Source: Closterium sp. NIES-65
Taxonomy: Eukaryota > Streptophyta > Zygnematophyceae > Desmidiales > Closteriaceae
Length of the DNA: 64,000 bases
Direction of reading: 5' to 3'
Assembly (NCBI GenBank): GCA_948144175.1
Contig: CANXME010002304.1
Span: forward strand, 1-64,000
In this document: piece by piece, positions 40,507 through 49,097 of the stretch
Position numbering within the stretch: position 1 is the first letter of the stretch
Layout: the number at the start of each line of letters is the position of its first letter
The notes under the pieces: generated by a model
What the model was told of the DNA's origin: nothing
Databases searched by the model: none
Seen by the model: only the letters and a program-made list of their open reading frames with translations
Translations under genes and position numbers: made by a program

Positions 40507-41637
40507 GGGATCCGCCAGACCTTTACGCTTCCGGACTCTCCACAGCAAAATGGGATTGCTGAGCGCCGCATTGGCATGGTCATGGATGTCGCTCGTACGT
40601 CTATGATGCATGCGGCTGCCCCCCATTTTCTGTGGCCGTTTGCGGTTCGGTACGCGGCGCATCAGCTCAACCTTCACCCCAGGGTCTCTCGGCCCGCAAT
40701 GTCCCCAGTGTTACTGTGGACGGGGAAGGTCGGCGATGCGTCTGCGTTCCGTGTCTGGGGATCTCGGGCGTTTGTCCGCGACTTGTCTGCGGACAAGCTG
40801 TCCCCCCGTGCTGCTCCCTGTGTCTTCCTTGGCTTCCCCCTTGACGCTCCAGGGTGGCAGTTCTACCACCCCTCCTCTCGTCGTGTTCTGTCCTCCCAGG
40901 ACGTCACGTTCGACGAGTCAGTCCCCTTCTACCGCCTCTTCCCCTACCGTACTCCTTCCCTCCCCCCCCCACCGGACTTCCTGGTGCCAGTTCCCCCCCC
41001 GGTAGACCCCCTCCCCCCTCAGGTTCCTGCCCCTTCAGGTGTGTCCCAGGTAGACACAGTCGAGCCAGTCGAGGTTGCTGCTGAGTCTGGTCCTGCTGCG
41101 GGTGGAGAGTCTGGGGGTGCTACGCCTGCGGGTGCTGAGCTTGGGGGTGCTGCTGCTGGGGGTGCTGAGCCTGGGGGTGCGATGCCGGGGGGTGCTGAGC
41201 TTGGGGGTGCTGCTGCTGGGGGTGCTGAGCCGGGGGGTGCTACGTCAGGAGCTGCTGAGCCTGGGGGTGCTGAGCCTGGAGGTGCGGAGCCTGCGACTGC
41301 TGGGCGGGAGCCGCTCTCTCCACAGGAGCTGCGCGAGTGGTTTGCTCGCCGCTGGAGGCGTGCTGCTGGAGCTGGAGCTTCTTCGCTTGCTGAGGGTGCT
41401 GCCGGTCCCGGAGCTGCTGGGCCTGCGAGTCCTACTGGAGCTGGAGCTACTGAGTCTGGGGGTGCTGAGTCTGGAGCTGCTGAGCCTGGAGGTGCTGAGT
41501 CTGGAGCTGCTGAGCCTGGGGGTGCTACGTCTGGATCTGCTGTGCCTGGGGGTGCTGAGTCTAGAGCTGCTGAGCCTGGGGTTTCTCCTGCTGCTGCGTC
41601 TCGCCGGGAGCCCCTCTCTCCACAGGAGCTACGCTAG
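40507..41637 (+). CDS. E5 integrase second half and GGAEP-repeat linker
   Basis: In frame after the TAG: SPQQNGIAERRIGMVMD provides the catalytic Glu, then the copia integrase tail (LWPFAVRYAAHQLNLHP ... PCVFLGFPLDAPGWQFYHP). A Pro-rich spacer is followed by 15-bp repeats encoding GGAEP/GGAELGGAAA (41100-41290). The motif PLSPQELREWFARRW is at about 41314-41360. A second repeat block and a second motif copy end in LR*W (TAG 41635-41637). The two motif copies lie about 300 bp apart, an internal duplication. Confidence 0.85.
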   Translation, partial: GIRQTFTLPDSPQQNGIAERRIGMVMDVARTSMMHAAAPHFLWPFAVRYAAHQLNLHPRVSRPAMSPVLLWTGKVGDASAFRVWGSRAFVRDLSADKLSPRAAPCVFLGFPLDAPGWQFYHPSSRRVLSSQDVTFDESVPFYRLFPYRTPSLPPPPDFLVPVPPPVDPLPPQVPAPSGVSQVDTVEPVEVAAESGPAAGGESGGATPAGAELGGAAAGGAEPGGAMPGGAELGGAAAGGAEPGGATSGAAEPGGAEPGGAEPATAGREPLSPQELREWFARRWRRAAGAGASSLAEGAAGPGAAGPASPTGAGATESGGAESGAAEPGGAESGAAEPGGATSGSAVPGGAESRAAEPGVSPAAASRREPLSPQELR

Positions 41638-44154
41638 TGGTTTGCTCGCCGTTGGAGGAGTGCTGCTGGAGCTGGAGCTTCGTCGACCGTCGAGGGTGCT
41701 GGTGCTGCCGGTCCCGGAGCTGCTGGGCCTGCGGGTCCTACTGGAGCTGGAGCTGCTGAGGGTGTTGGTGCTGAGACTACTGCTGTCTGTCCTGGCGGTG
41801 GTTCTGCTGCTGGTGCTGCTGGAGGTCCTGCCGCTGGAGGTGTTGGTGGCGCTGGTGCTGTCGCTGAGGGTGCTGGTGCTGTCCCTGCTGAGTCTGGAGC
41901 TGCCGCGCGGCCTCGGCCGTACTTCGTTCCGCTCCTACAGCAGGTTCTTGGTCTTTCTCCTTCGGTAGAGTGTCCACAGCCTGTCCAGTCGCAGTCACTG
42001 TTGGAGCCTTCCTCTCCTCTGCCTTCTCCCTCTCCTTACACTGGTCCTACTGGAGGTCTTGCTGAGCGTCGTGAGCCTGCGTCTCGTCCCGCGTCGCCGG
42101 TTCGTGCTGCTCGCGCTAGTGGTCGCGGTTCGCGTCAGCGTCCTCCTCCTGTCCCTGGCATGCACCGGATGTCTCTGCGTCCGTCCACTGCTCCTCTACG
42201 TGCCCCTTTGCCTTCTCCTCCTGAGTCCTCTCTTCCTGCGCTTGCCGACCCTGAGTCGGACTTTCTTCGCGCTGCCAGTCCTACTGTCACGCGTCTGCTT
42301 GCTACTGTCGTCACTGACCCCTCTTTTGAGTCCACTGCTGCGTCTGCTCTAGTCGCTGAGCTCGTTGACTTTGCTGCTCGCTGTCGTCTCGACTACGCTG
42401 CTAGTCTTGTTGCTGAGTCTGCGTCTGTCTGTCCTCCGTCCGTCGGGGGTGAGTGTGCTCTTGGCACGGACGTCCTAGAGGACAGGCAGGAGGAGTTACA
42501 GTGTCTAGCGGCTGCTTCACCTCATCTCGCGTCTGTACTGCTTGCCCGTGAGGGAGACCCGGATGCACTAGACATCCCGACTCCGCGTTCTTACGCGGAG
42601 GCCGTAGAGGGTCCCTACTCCTCTCAGTGGCAGGCAGCTATGGATGCAGAGATGGCTTCCTGGAAGTCCACAGGCACCTACGTTGACGCGGTTCCCCCTC
42701 CTGGGGCGAACATCGTCAGTGGCATGTGGATCTTCAGGGTGAAGCGGCCGCCGGGCTCTCCACCTGTCTTCAAGGCACGGTACGTTGCTCGTGGCTTCAG
42801 TCAGCGGCAGGGAGTTGACTACTTTCAGACCTTCTCTCCCACCCCGAAGATGACCACTCTTCGGGTGCTGCTGCACATAGCCGCTCAGCGCGACTACGAG
42901 CTTCACTCTCTCGACTTCAGCACTGCGTTCCTGCAGGGTAGCCTGCACGAGGAGATCTGGCTGCGCCGTCCACCTGGCTTCACTGGGACTTTCCCTCCTG
43001 GCACCCAGTGGAGCCTCCGACGGCCAGTCTACGGTCTCCGCCAGGCACCGCGTGAGTGGCACGACACACTGAGGACTACGCTTGCGGCTCTTGGGTTTGC
43101 TCCTTCTACTGCTGACCCGTCGCTGTTTCTGCGCACCGACACTTCACTGCCGCCGTTCTACATCCTCGTGTACGTCGACGACTTGGTCTTTGCCACAGCG
43201 GACACTGCTGGACTCGCCTACGTGAAGTCCGAACTGCTGAAGAGACACACGTGCACAGACCTGGGTGAACTGCGCAGCTACCTTGGCTTGCAGATCACTC
43301 GGGACAGAGCACGCCGCACCATTACCTTGACTCAGTCACACATGGTGCAGCAGGTCCTTCAGCGCTTTGGCTTCACGTACTCCTCGCCTCAGGCCACTCC
43401 TCTGCCTACTCGCCACTCACTCTCAGCTCTGCCTTCGGATGAGTCCGTAGAGTCGAGTGGTCCGTATGCAGAGCTTGTTGGCTGCCTCATGTACCTGATG
43501 ACCTGCACACGACCTGACCTTGCATACCCTCTGAGCATTCTTGCATGCTATGTTGCTCCTGGGAGACACAGACCAGAGCACATGGCTGCAGCGAAGAGGG
43601 TATTGCGCTACCTGTGCAGTACGTCGGGCATGGGGCTAGTGCTTGGAGGGCGGAGTCCAGTGGTCCTTACCGGCCACGCGGACGCTTCTTGGGCTCACGA
43701 CCAGGCTACGCAGCGGTCGTCACAGGGTTACACCTTCAGCCTTGGTTCCGGCTCTGTCTCGTGGCGGTCTACTCGCTCGTCTTCGGTTCTCGGCTCCAGT
43801 TGTGAGGCTGAGATCTACGCCGGGGCCATGGCTGCACAGGAGCTTCGCTGGCTCACCTACCTGCTGACTGACCTTGGAGAGCCACCTCGTTCTCCTCCAG
43901 TGCTGTACGTAGACAACAAGGCCATGCTGGCCTTGTGTCGAGAGCAGCGCTTGGAGCACAGAACGAAGCACATTGCTCTCCGCTACTTCCTTGCTCGTGA
44001 GCTGCAGCAGCGTGGTCAGTTGCGACTTGCGTACGTGGCCTCTGAGGCCAACACTGCTGATGTGTTCACCAAGGCACTCGCGCCTTGTGACCATCAGCGC
44101 TTTTGCACCCAGCTGGGTCTTGTGCCTGTCTTGCCTCACTTGCTCTCCTCTTGA
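41638..44154 (+). CDS. pol: E5 linker, reverse transcriptase and RNase H
   Basis: Open from the TAG to TGA 44152-44154. It contains Gly/Ala-rich and Pro/Ser-rich linkers, then copia RT: AEMASWKSTGTYVDAVPPPG, MWIFRVKRPPG, ARYVARGFSQRQGVDYFQTF, DFSTAFLQGSL and the active-site YVDD (ILVYVDDLVFATAD). RNase H follows with TGHADASWAHDQATQRSSQG, SSCEAEIYAGAMAAQEL, YVDNKAMLALC and EANTADVFTKALA, all acidic residues in place. No frameshift is seen. This is the best-preserved RT/RNase H in the window. Confidence 0.95.
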   Translation, partial: WFARRWRSAAGAGASSTVEGAGAAGPGAAGPAGPTGAGAAEGVGAETTAVCPGGGSAAGAAGGPAAGGVGGAGAVAEGAGAVPAESGAAARPRPYFVPLLQQVLGLSPSVECPQPVQSQSLLEPSSPLPSPSPYTGPTGGLAERREPASRPASPVRAARASGRGSRQRPPPVPGMHRMSLRPSTAPLRAPLPSPPESSLPALADPESDFLRAASPTVTRLLATVVTDPSFESTAASALVAELVDFAARCRLDYAASLVAESASVCPPSVGGECALGTDVLEDRQEELQCLAAASPHLASVLLAREGDPDALDIPTPRSYAEAVEGPYSSQWQAAMDAEMASWKSTGTYVDAVPPPGANIVSGMWIFRVKRPPGSPPVFKARYVARGFSQRQGVDYFQTFSPTPKMTTLRVLLHIAAQRDYELHSLDFSTAFLQGSLHEEIWLRRPPGFTGTFPPGTQWSLRRPVYGLRQAPREWHDTLRTTLAALGFAPSTADPSLFLRTDTSLPPFYILVYVDDLVFATADTAGLAYVKSELLKRHTCTDLGELRSYLGLQITRDRARRTITLTQSHMVQQVLQRFGFTYSSPQATPLPTRHSLSALPSDESVESSGPYAELVGCLMYLMTCTRPDLAYPLSILACYVAPGRHRPEHMAAAKRVLRYLCSTSGMGLVLGGRSPVVLTGHADASWAHDQATQRSSQGYTFSLGSGSVSWRSTRSSSVLGSSCEAEIYAGAMAAQELRWLTYLLTDLGEPPRSPPVLYVDNKAMLALCREQRLEHRTKHIALRYFLARELQQRGQLRLAYVASEANTADVFTKALAPCDHQRFCTQLGLVPVLPHLLSS

Positions 44155-44337
44155 CTTTACTTGTACTGTGACATATATATATACCTGCTCTTGCTTGTCT
44201 AGTTTTATATATATGTCTGTACTCCTGCATGTGAACTGGCCTCTGGCCCTGCTCTTGTGCTCGGACTGTGTGGTGACTTTGTGATCCACCCTGAGCTTGC
44301 TTTGCTTTGCTTGACTGGTCTTGTGACCCCTTGTTCT

Positions 44338-44360
44338 CCCCCACTTTGCCTATGGGGGTG
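44338..44360 (+). other. E5 polypurine tract in a hairpin
   Basis: CCCCCA at 44338-44343 and TGGGGG at 44353-44358 pair around CTTTGCCTA. GGGGGTG then abuts the 3' LTR. Confidence 0.7.
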
Positions 44361-44492
44361 TGTCAAACATTATATATGTTCTGCTTGTGTAGGCTACAGT
44401 GGGTTAGCCTATAGGGGGTACACAATTCTAGGGTTTCCTACTTGTACTCATTTCACTGCTAGTTCATTCATTCCTGTTCGCTTATTCTCTCA
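44361..44492 (+). repeat. E5 3' LTR
   Basis: 132 bp, identical to the 5' LTR, followed by the TSD TCCAC. Confidence 0.95.
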
Positions 44493-44497
44493 TCCAC

Positions 44498-45575
44498 CTC
44501 TGTCGGAGTGAAGACGCAGAACAGGAAAGTCCGAGCCAAAGCTCTGCCTGAGCTGGAGACGAGCTGCGCGGATCCAATCGATCAGCACCGCATTGACATC
44601 ACCCTTGCTGCGCAAGGGGAAGACTGCGGTGTAACGCGAGTAGTCGTCAACAATGAGCAGGAAGTAGCGCTCGTAACCCTGTCCACGGACGCGGGCTGGG
44701 CCCCACACGTCCATGTGAAGCGTCTGCAACGGGGCCTCTGTCGGAGGAAACTGGGAGGAGTGAGGGGCAGCACGCTGGCGCCCCTCGACAGAAGGGACAC
44801 AGGTAGGGCCAGGGCCTTGAGGAAGAGGAGGGAGGGACCGGGGGAGACCAGACACAAGAAGATAGGAGGCCATACCTGTGAGCCAAAGCAGAGAGGGGTG
44901 ACCAAGGCGGTGGTGCCAGAGGAGAGTCTCGTGAGACAGGAGACGACACGAACAAGGGGCAGACTCAGGACCAGACCTGGACGCTGCAGCAAACACCTGG
45001 CCCGACGCAGTGACCCTACCAGACCCAGCAGCAGGAGGAGACGCAGTGGTCAGTGTGTACAGGCTCGAACCCGGCTGACGGGTAAACGTAGCCAGGTGTC
45101 GGCCTGTGCCAGCCTCTGTATAGTGCGTCACCCGCTTACGCGCAGGAGTGAACTGGTGTACTCCCGCATCCTGTAGGTCAGCACCACTCACCAGGTTTGT
45201 CGAGAACGAGGGGAGGTAGAGACTAGACAGGGTGCCAGAGGGAGCCGCCAGACACGGGAGGACTGTGGAGAAGCGAGACAGGACAGGACCCCCAACCGGC
45301 AGACTAAGCGGCGTGAGTGTGGTGCGGTCCCGAAAGAAGGAGCGAGAAACCCCAGAGTGAAGGGTGAAAGTGAGGGAGGCCGAAGCCGACGAAGTACCTG
45401 AGAGCGCAGACTCACCAGTACCTGAGGACGCAGACGCACTAGCACCTAGAGCAGCAGCGTCGCAAGCACCTGGGGCAGCAGCCTCACCAGTACCTAGAGC
45501 AGCAGTCTCAATGCCCGGATCGGGCGGGAAGCGCCGGTAACTGTCACCCTCATCACTAATAGACTCAGCATACAT
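44498..45575 (-). pseudogene. E4 protease, GAG-pre-integrase and integrase first half
   Basis: Minus strand, from MYAESISDEGDSYRRFPPDP. The protease motif is LHSGVSRSFF, so the catalytic DSG is HSG. GAG-pre-integrase (LLWHHRLGHPSLLWL ... CVPSVEGR) has lost one Cys of the finger. The integrase core holds LHMDVWGPARVRGQ and ends LRLHSDRGG exactly at the E5 TSD. Confidence 0.85.
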
Positions 45576-46425
45576 GGCAGAGAGAATAGCATCAAAGTCA
45601 AGATCAAAGATGGCAACACCCGCCCTAGACAGCTTGCCCCAGCGAGGGATCTCTGAGGCCTTCGGGAACTGGTGACGCCACGCGTCCGTCAGGCGGCCAA
45701 AGCACTGCTAGGTGGGGTGCGCACCCCCACACTGCTCACCCGCACGGTCGCCGGTGCGCAGGACGTACGTGCACGAACCAAAACCCCCACCCCACTGTCG
45801 TGCAGTTTACCACTGACGATGCTTCTGGGGGGATAGGGTATCACGACCGCGCTGCTGCTGCTTGCGCGAGCCACCGCCAGAGCCACTCCTCGGCAAGGAC
45901 CCGCGACCTGCTCCACCGCCACCCCCACCGCCTCCGCCGCCTCCAGCGCCTCCGCTACTGCTGCCGCCTCAGCCGCCGCCTCCACCGCCGCCTCCTCTGC
46001 CACCTTCGCTCCCACCGCCACCGCCGCCGCCGCCTCCGCCTCCACTGCCGCCACCGACCCCTCCACCCCCACCTCCACTCCCACCGCCACCCCCACTCCC
46101 CCCACCGCCTCCACCTCCACCTCCACCGCCCGCTCCTCCAGCTCCCTTGCCCCCCTTGCCCTTGCTAGGGCGGCGTCTCCTGCTAGGGGCAGACGCCGCA
46201 CCGACCGACTCAAGACCAAGGAGGTCGGCCGCAGCAGCAGAGGCAACAGAGGGCAGCAGGGGGGAGGGGGAACACCCCTCAAAGATGGGGGTGCGCGGGT
46301 CACCTCGAGAGGCTCCTACAGCGACTATGCTCTTCTCGATCGCGAGGAGGGCCTTTTCGAGGAGGTCGACAGTGAGTGTGGTGGGACAGACTGAGAGAAA
46401 GTGGTCCCTGACTACTCGAAGGGAG
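45576..46425 (-). pseudogene. gag: E4 Gag C-terminus: Gly-rich tract and knuckle-like motif
   Basis: In the frame of 45969-46532: VRDHFLSVCPTTLTVDLLEK, a basic RRRRPSKGKGGKG patch and a very long Gly/Ser run (about 45905-46135). Then comes LSPQKHRQW followed by a stop, the decayed LREWYA motif. The knuckle-like CTYVLRTGDRAGEQC-GGAH (about 45700-45776) also contains a TAG. Confidence 0.75.
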
Positions 46426-46946
46426 TCAGGCAAGCAAGTGACTTGGAAGTACAGAGTGATGTACATGGGGGGGGGGGGGGGGGTTCGTGGCGCAGAAGTC
46501 AGCAGGAAGTGCAGCGCGGTAGCGAGTGTCACTAGTGCGGAGGTGCGAAATGAGGTCAGCTACGGTGGGAAAGGCAGCAAGGTCAGGGAAGAGGTACGGT
46601 AGCATGAGACGGCTCAGTGCAGCAGTGGCAGGGGAGGAGTAGCGCGCGACTACAGCGTCATACAAGGTCTGAGCACTCTTGTAGTGACTAAAGTGCGCAC
46701 GCTCGGAGGTAGGAAGGTGGCGACGCACAGCTAGACGTGCAGCTGCGTCGCGCGTGGCCCACTTGGAGCGAACAGTGGCGTCAGCATCAGCAGCAGAGGC
46801 AGGGGAAGCGCCAGAGGTAAGGTCAAAGAGAGAGAGGCTGTCTGCCCTATCGCACTGTAAGAACAGATGTAGGTCGTCTACCCAGACCTCAAAGTCAATG
46901 GCCCGACCCTCAGCGTCAAAAGCTAGGACACTAGAGGTAGCAATGA
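46426..46946 (-). pseudogene. gag: E4 Gag capsid region, start codon lost
   Basis: Homologous to E1 Gag (VLAFDAEGRAIDFEVWVDDL ... RHLPTSERAHFSHYKSAQTL). The position of the E1 ATG reads ATT here (about 46944-46946 on plus). The G17 homopolymer (plus 46467-46483; C on the coding strand) shifts the frame between this part and the following Gag segment; E1 has 10. Confidence 0.8.
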
Positions 46947-46959
46947 CGACAGACGACTA

Positions 46960-48071
46960 GCAGTGCAAACAGTAGGGTGAGGGCAGTGCAGGAAAAAGGC
47001 GCTGTGCTCACCAGACGGGGCAGCTCGAGCGGTCCAGAAGTAGGGCAGCTCAGCGGCTCGGTGACTTGGCTGCTGGGCGGCTCGGCTGCTGGGTGGCTCG
47101 GCTGCTGGGCGGCTCGGCTGCAGGGCGGCTCGGCTGCTGGGCTGCTCGGCTGCTGGGCGGCTCGGCGGCTCAGCTGCTGGGCGGCTCGGCTGCTGGGCGG
47201 CTCGGCGGCTCGGTGGCTCGGCTGCTGAGCGACTCGGCGGCCGGGCGGCTTGGTGGTTTTGCCGCTGGGCGGCTCGGCGGCGCTGGTTCAGGGCGGCGCG
47301 GCGGTTGTAGATAGGGCGGCGGGTGGGCCGCGGGTAGGGCGGCGGTAGGGCCGCAGGTAGGGCGGCGGTAGAGCCGCAGGTAGGGCGGCGGGCGGGCCGC
47401 AGGTATGGTGGCGGTAGGATCGCAGGTAGGACGGCGGGTGGGCTGCAGGTAGGACGGCGGGTGGGCCGCAGGTAAGGCGGCAGATGGGCCGCAGGTAGGG
47501 CGGCAGATGGGCCGTAGGTCGGGCGGCGGGTGGGCCGCAGGTAGGGCGGCGGGTGGGCCGCAGGTAGGGCGGAAGGTGGGCCGCAGGTCGGGCGGCGGGT
47601 GGGCCGCAGGTCGAGCGGCGAGTGGCTTGCAGGTAGGGCGGCGGGTGGGCCGCAGGTAGGCGGCGGTAGGGCCGCAGGTAGGGCAGCGGTAGGGCCGCAT
47701 GTAGGGCGGCGAGTAGGGCCGTAGGTAAGGGCGGCACGCAACGCCGCTAAGGGAGGCAACGGGCCGTGCGGCGACGGGCCGGAAAGGCGGCGCGAGGGCC
47801 GAGACGGGCGGCGCGAGGGCGTCGTCGGGCCGGGACGGGCGGCGCGAGGGCGGCGTGAGGGCGGCGCCGGGCCGCGAAGGGTGGCGCCGGGCAGCGTAGG
47901 GTGGCGACGGGCCGCTAAGGCGGGACGGGCCGCACCGGGCGGCGCGACAGAAGGGAGAGGGCACGGGGCGCAACTCGGGCCTGAGCAGAGTGCGCTCCGG
48001 GCAGAAAAAAAAAAAGGTTCGTAGTGGTGGGCCTTGGGAATCGTTCCCGCTAGGGAACCTGCTCGATACCA
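46960..48071 (-). repeat. E4 GC-rich leader with stem-loop and PBS
   Basis: Tandem GCTGGGCGGCTCGG units (47050-47280) and GTGGGCCGCAGGTAGGGCGG units (47310-47730). Then come an A12 run (48005-48016), the GTTCCC-GCTA-GGGAAC hairpin (48044-48059) and the PBS TGGTATCGAGC (minus, 48061-48071). Confidence 0.8.
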
Positions 48072-48198
48072 TGAGAAGAAACGAGAATGAATGAACTATG
48101 AATGAACTGGGTACAAGTACTAACCCTAATTGGGTTGTACCCCTTATGGGCTACCCCACTATAGCCTACACAATATGCACAAGCTTTATGTTCTAACA
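48072..48198 (-). repeat. E4 5' LTR
   Basis: 127 bp, followed by the TSD ATTAT at 48199-48203. Confidence 0.95.
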
Positions 48199-48203
48199 AT
48201 TAT

Positions 48204-49092
48204 TTTATGTGTTGTTCAGTACTTACTACAATCCAATGTTGTTGACATAGCAGCAGCACAGCACTCATTGTAAACCATCCTCATCAGATTGTTGCATTTT
48301 GTACAGGACCAATCGCCTCATTGGCTAACTGCCCTTCCTGTTCTTCCCTCCTACATTGCTGCTGAAGCTTGAAGCCCTCGGTACACCATGCCCCTTCCAC
48401 GTCCACCCAGACCACCCGGCCTTCATCTCATGCTGCCTCATCCGTTGCATAATAACTCACTACGACATTACCGTACATTTTGATTAAAATGGAACAACCT
48501 TGTTTGATTAATACCCTTCATTCCCTAGGATTCTTAGGTTCTAAATACGAATAGAAGAACTCTAAATCTGACTCCAATTTGTTCTAGCCTCTTTTAATCA
48601 GATATTTTAAAATAGCCGATACAAGCTGTGGTATTGACATGAGCCTTCTTTGAACAATTTGGAAGCAAGTGTGTTCTATCACCATAACAAATCTTTAAAT
48701 AAATGCGGTTGTTAAAGCCTGAGTCTAGAATGGCAATAATTCAAAAATACTGAACTTGATAACTGGTTTAGCGAAATGTGACGACAGCATAATTCGCCTG
48801 AAACAGCAAGCGAAAGTGGAATGCCCCCCAGTGTTTCTCATTGCATCCATTCTACTTCAAATATCTTGAAGTAGCACAAACGACAAACAAAACTTGGCCC
48901 CTCTTCAAACCAATCTAGGAAGTGCAGCGCTCAGCCTGCTGATGCACGGCCTCAACAACCTAAAAACGCACTCGGGAAAAGCAGGCTGGAGATGAAGGGA
49001 AGGGAGGCACAGGAGGGGAGAAGAAGGGCAGGTTAGGAAGGAGGACATGTGGCTGAGAGGGTGGGGAGTGGCAGTGCGGGAAGCATGAGTGA
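48204..49092. other. host DNA, AT-richer; no supported gene
   Basis: Noticeably lower GC than the rest of the window. On the minus strand near 48905-48975 a short frame (FPECVFRLLRPCISRLS) follows a C/T-rich, acceptor-like stretch. It could be an exon of a minus-strand gene continuing at 50700-51050, but the support is weak. Confidence 0.25.
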
Positions 49093-49097
49093 GCAAC

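Larger units (their letters stand above)
37542..44492 (+). mobile_element. copia element E5, youngest copy, nested in E4
   Basis: Identical 132-bp LTRs (37542-37673, 44361-44492) and the TSD TCCAC (37537-37541, 44493-44497) mark a recent insertion. PBS TGGTATCGAGCAGG follows directly. Coding runs from about 38905 to the TGA at 44152-44154 in a single frame, with only two stops, both TAG (40504-40506, 41635-41637). The Gag capsid domain seen in E1, E4 and E7 is not found, so E5 probably relies on Gag in trans or is defective. Protease, integrase and RT active sites are all present. Confidence 0.95.
33684..48198 (-). mobile_element. copia element E4, split by nested element E5
   Basis: LTRs 33684-33809 and 48072-48198 (about 126 bp, a handful of differences) with the TSD ATTAT at 33679-33683 and 48199-48203. 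The coding parts lie on the minus strand at 44493-46946 and 34014-37541. Between them sits a complete plus-strand copia, E5, with its own TSD. Removing E5 and one TSD copy restores an uninterrupted integrase frame. E4 itself is degenerate: start codon lost, several stops, and one frameshift in a homopolymer. Confidence 0.95.

Noticed and set aside
45862..46602. Poly-Pro ORF on the plus strand (and similar at 13608-14108, 57852-58226)
   Set aside because: Antisense shadow of the Gly-rich Gag tract on the minus strand.
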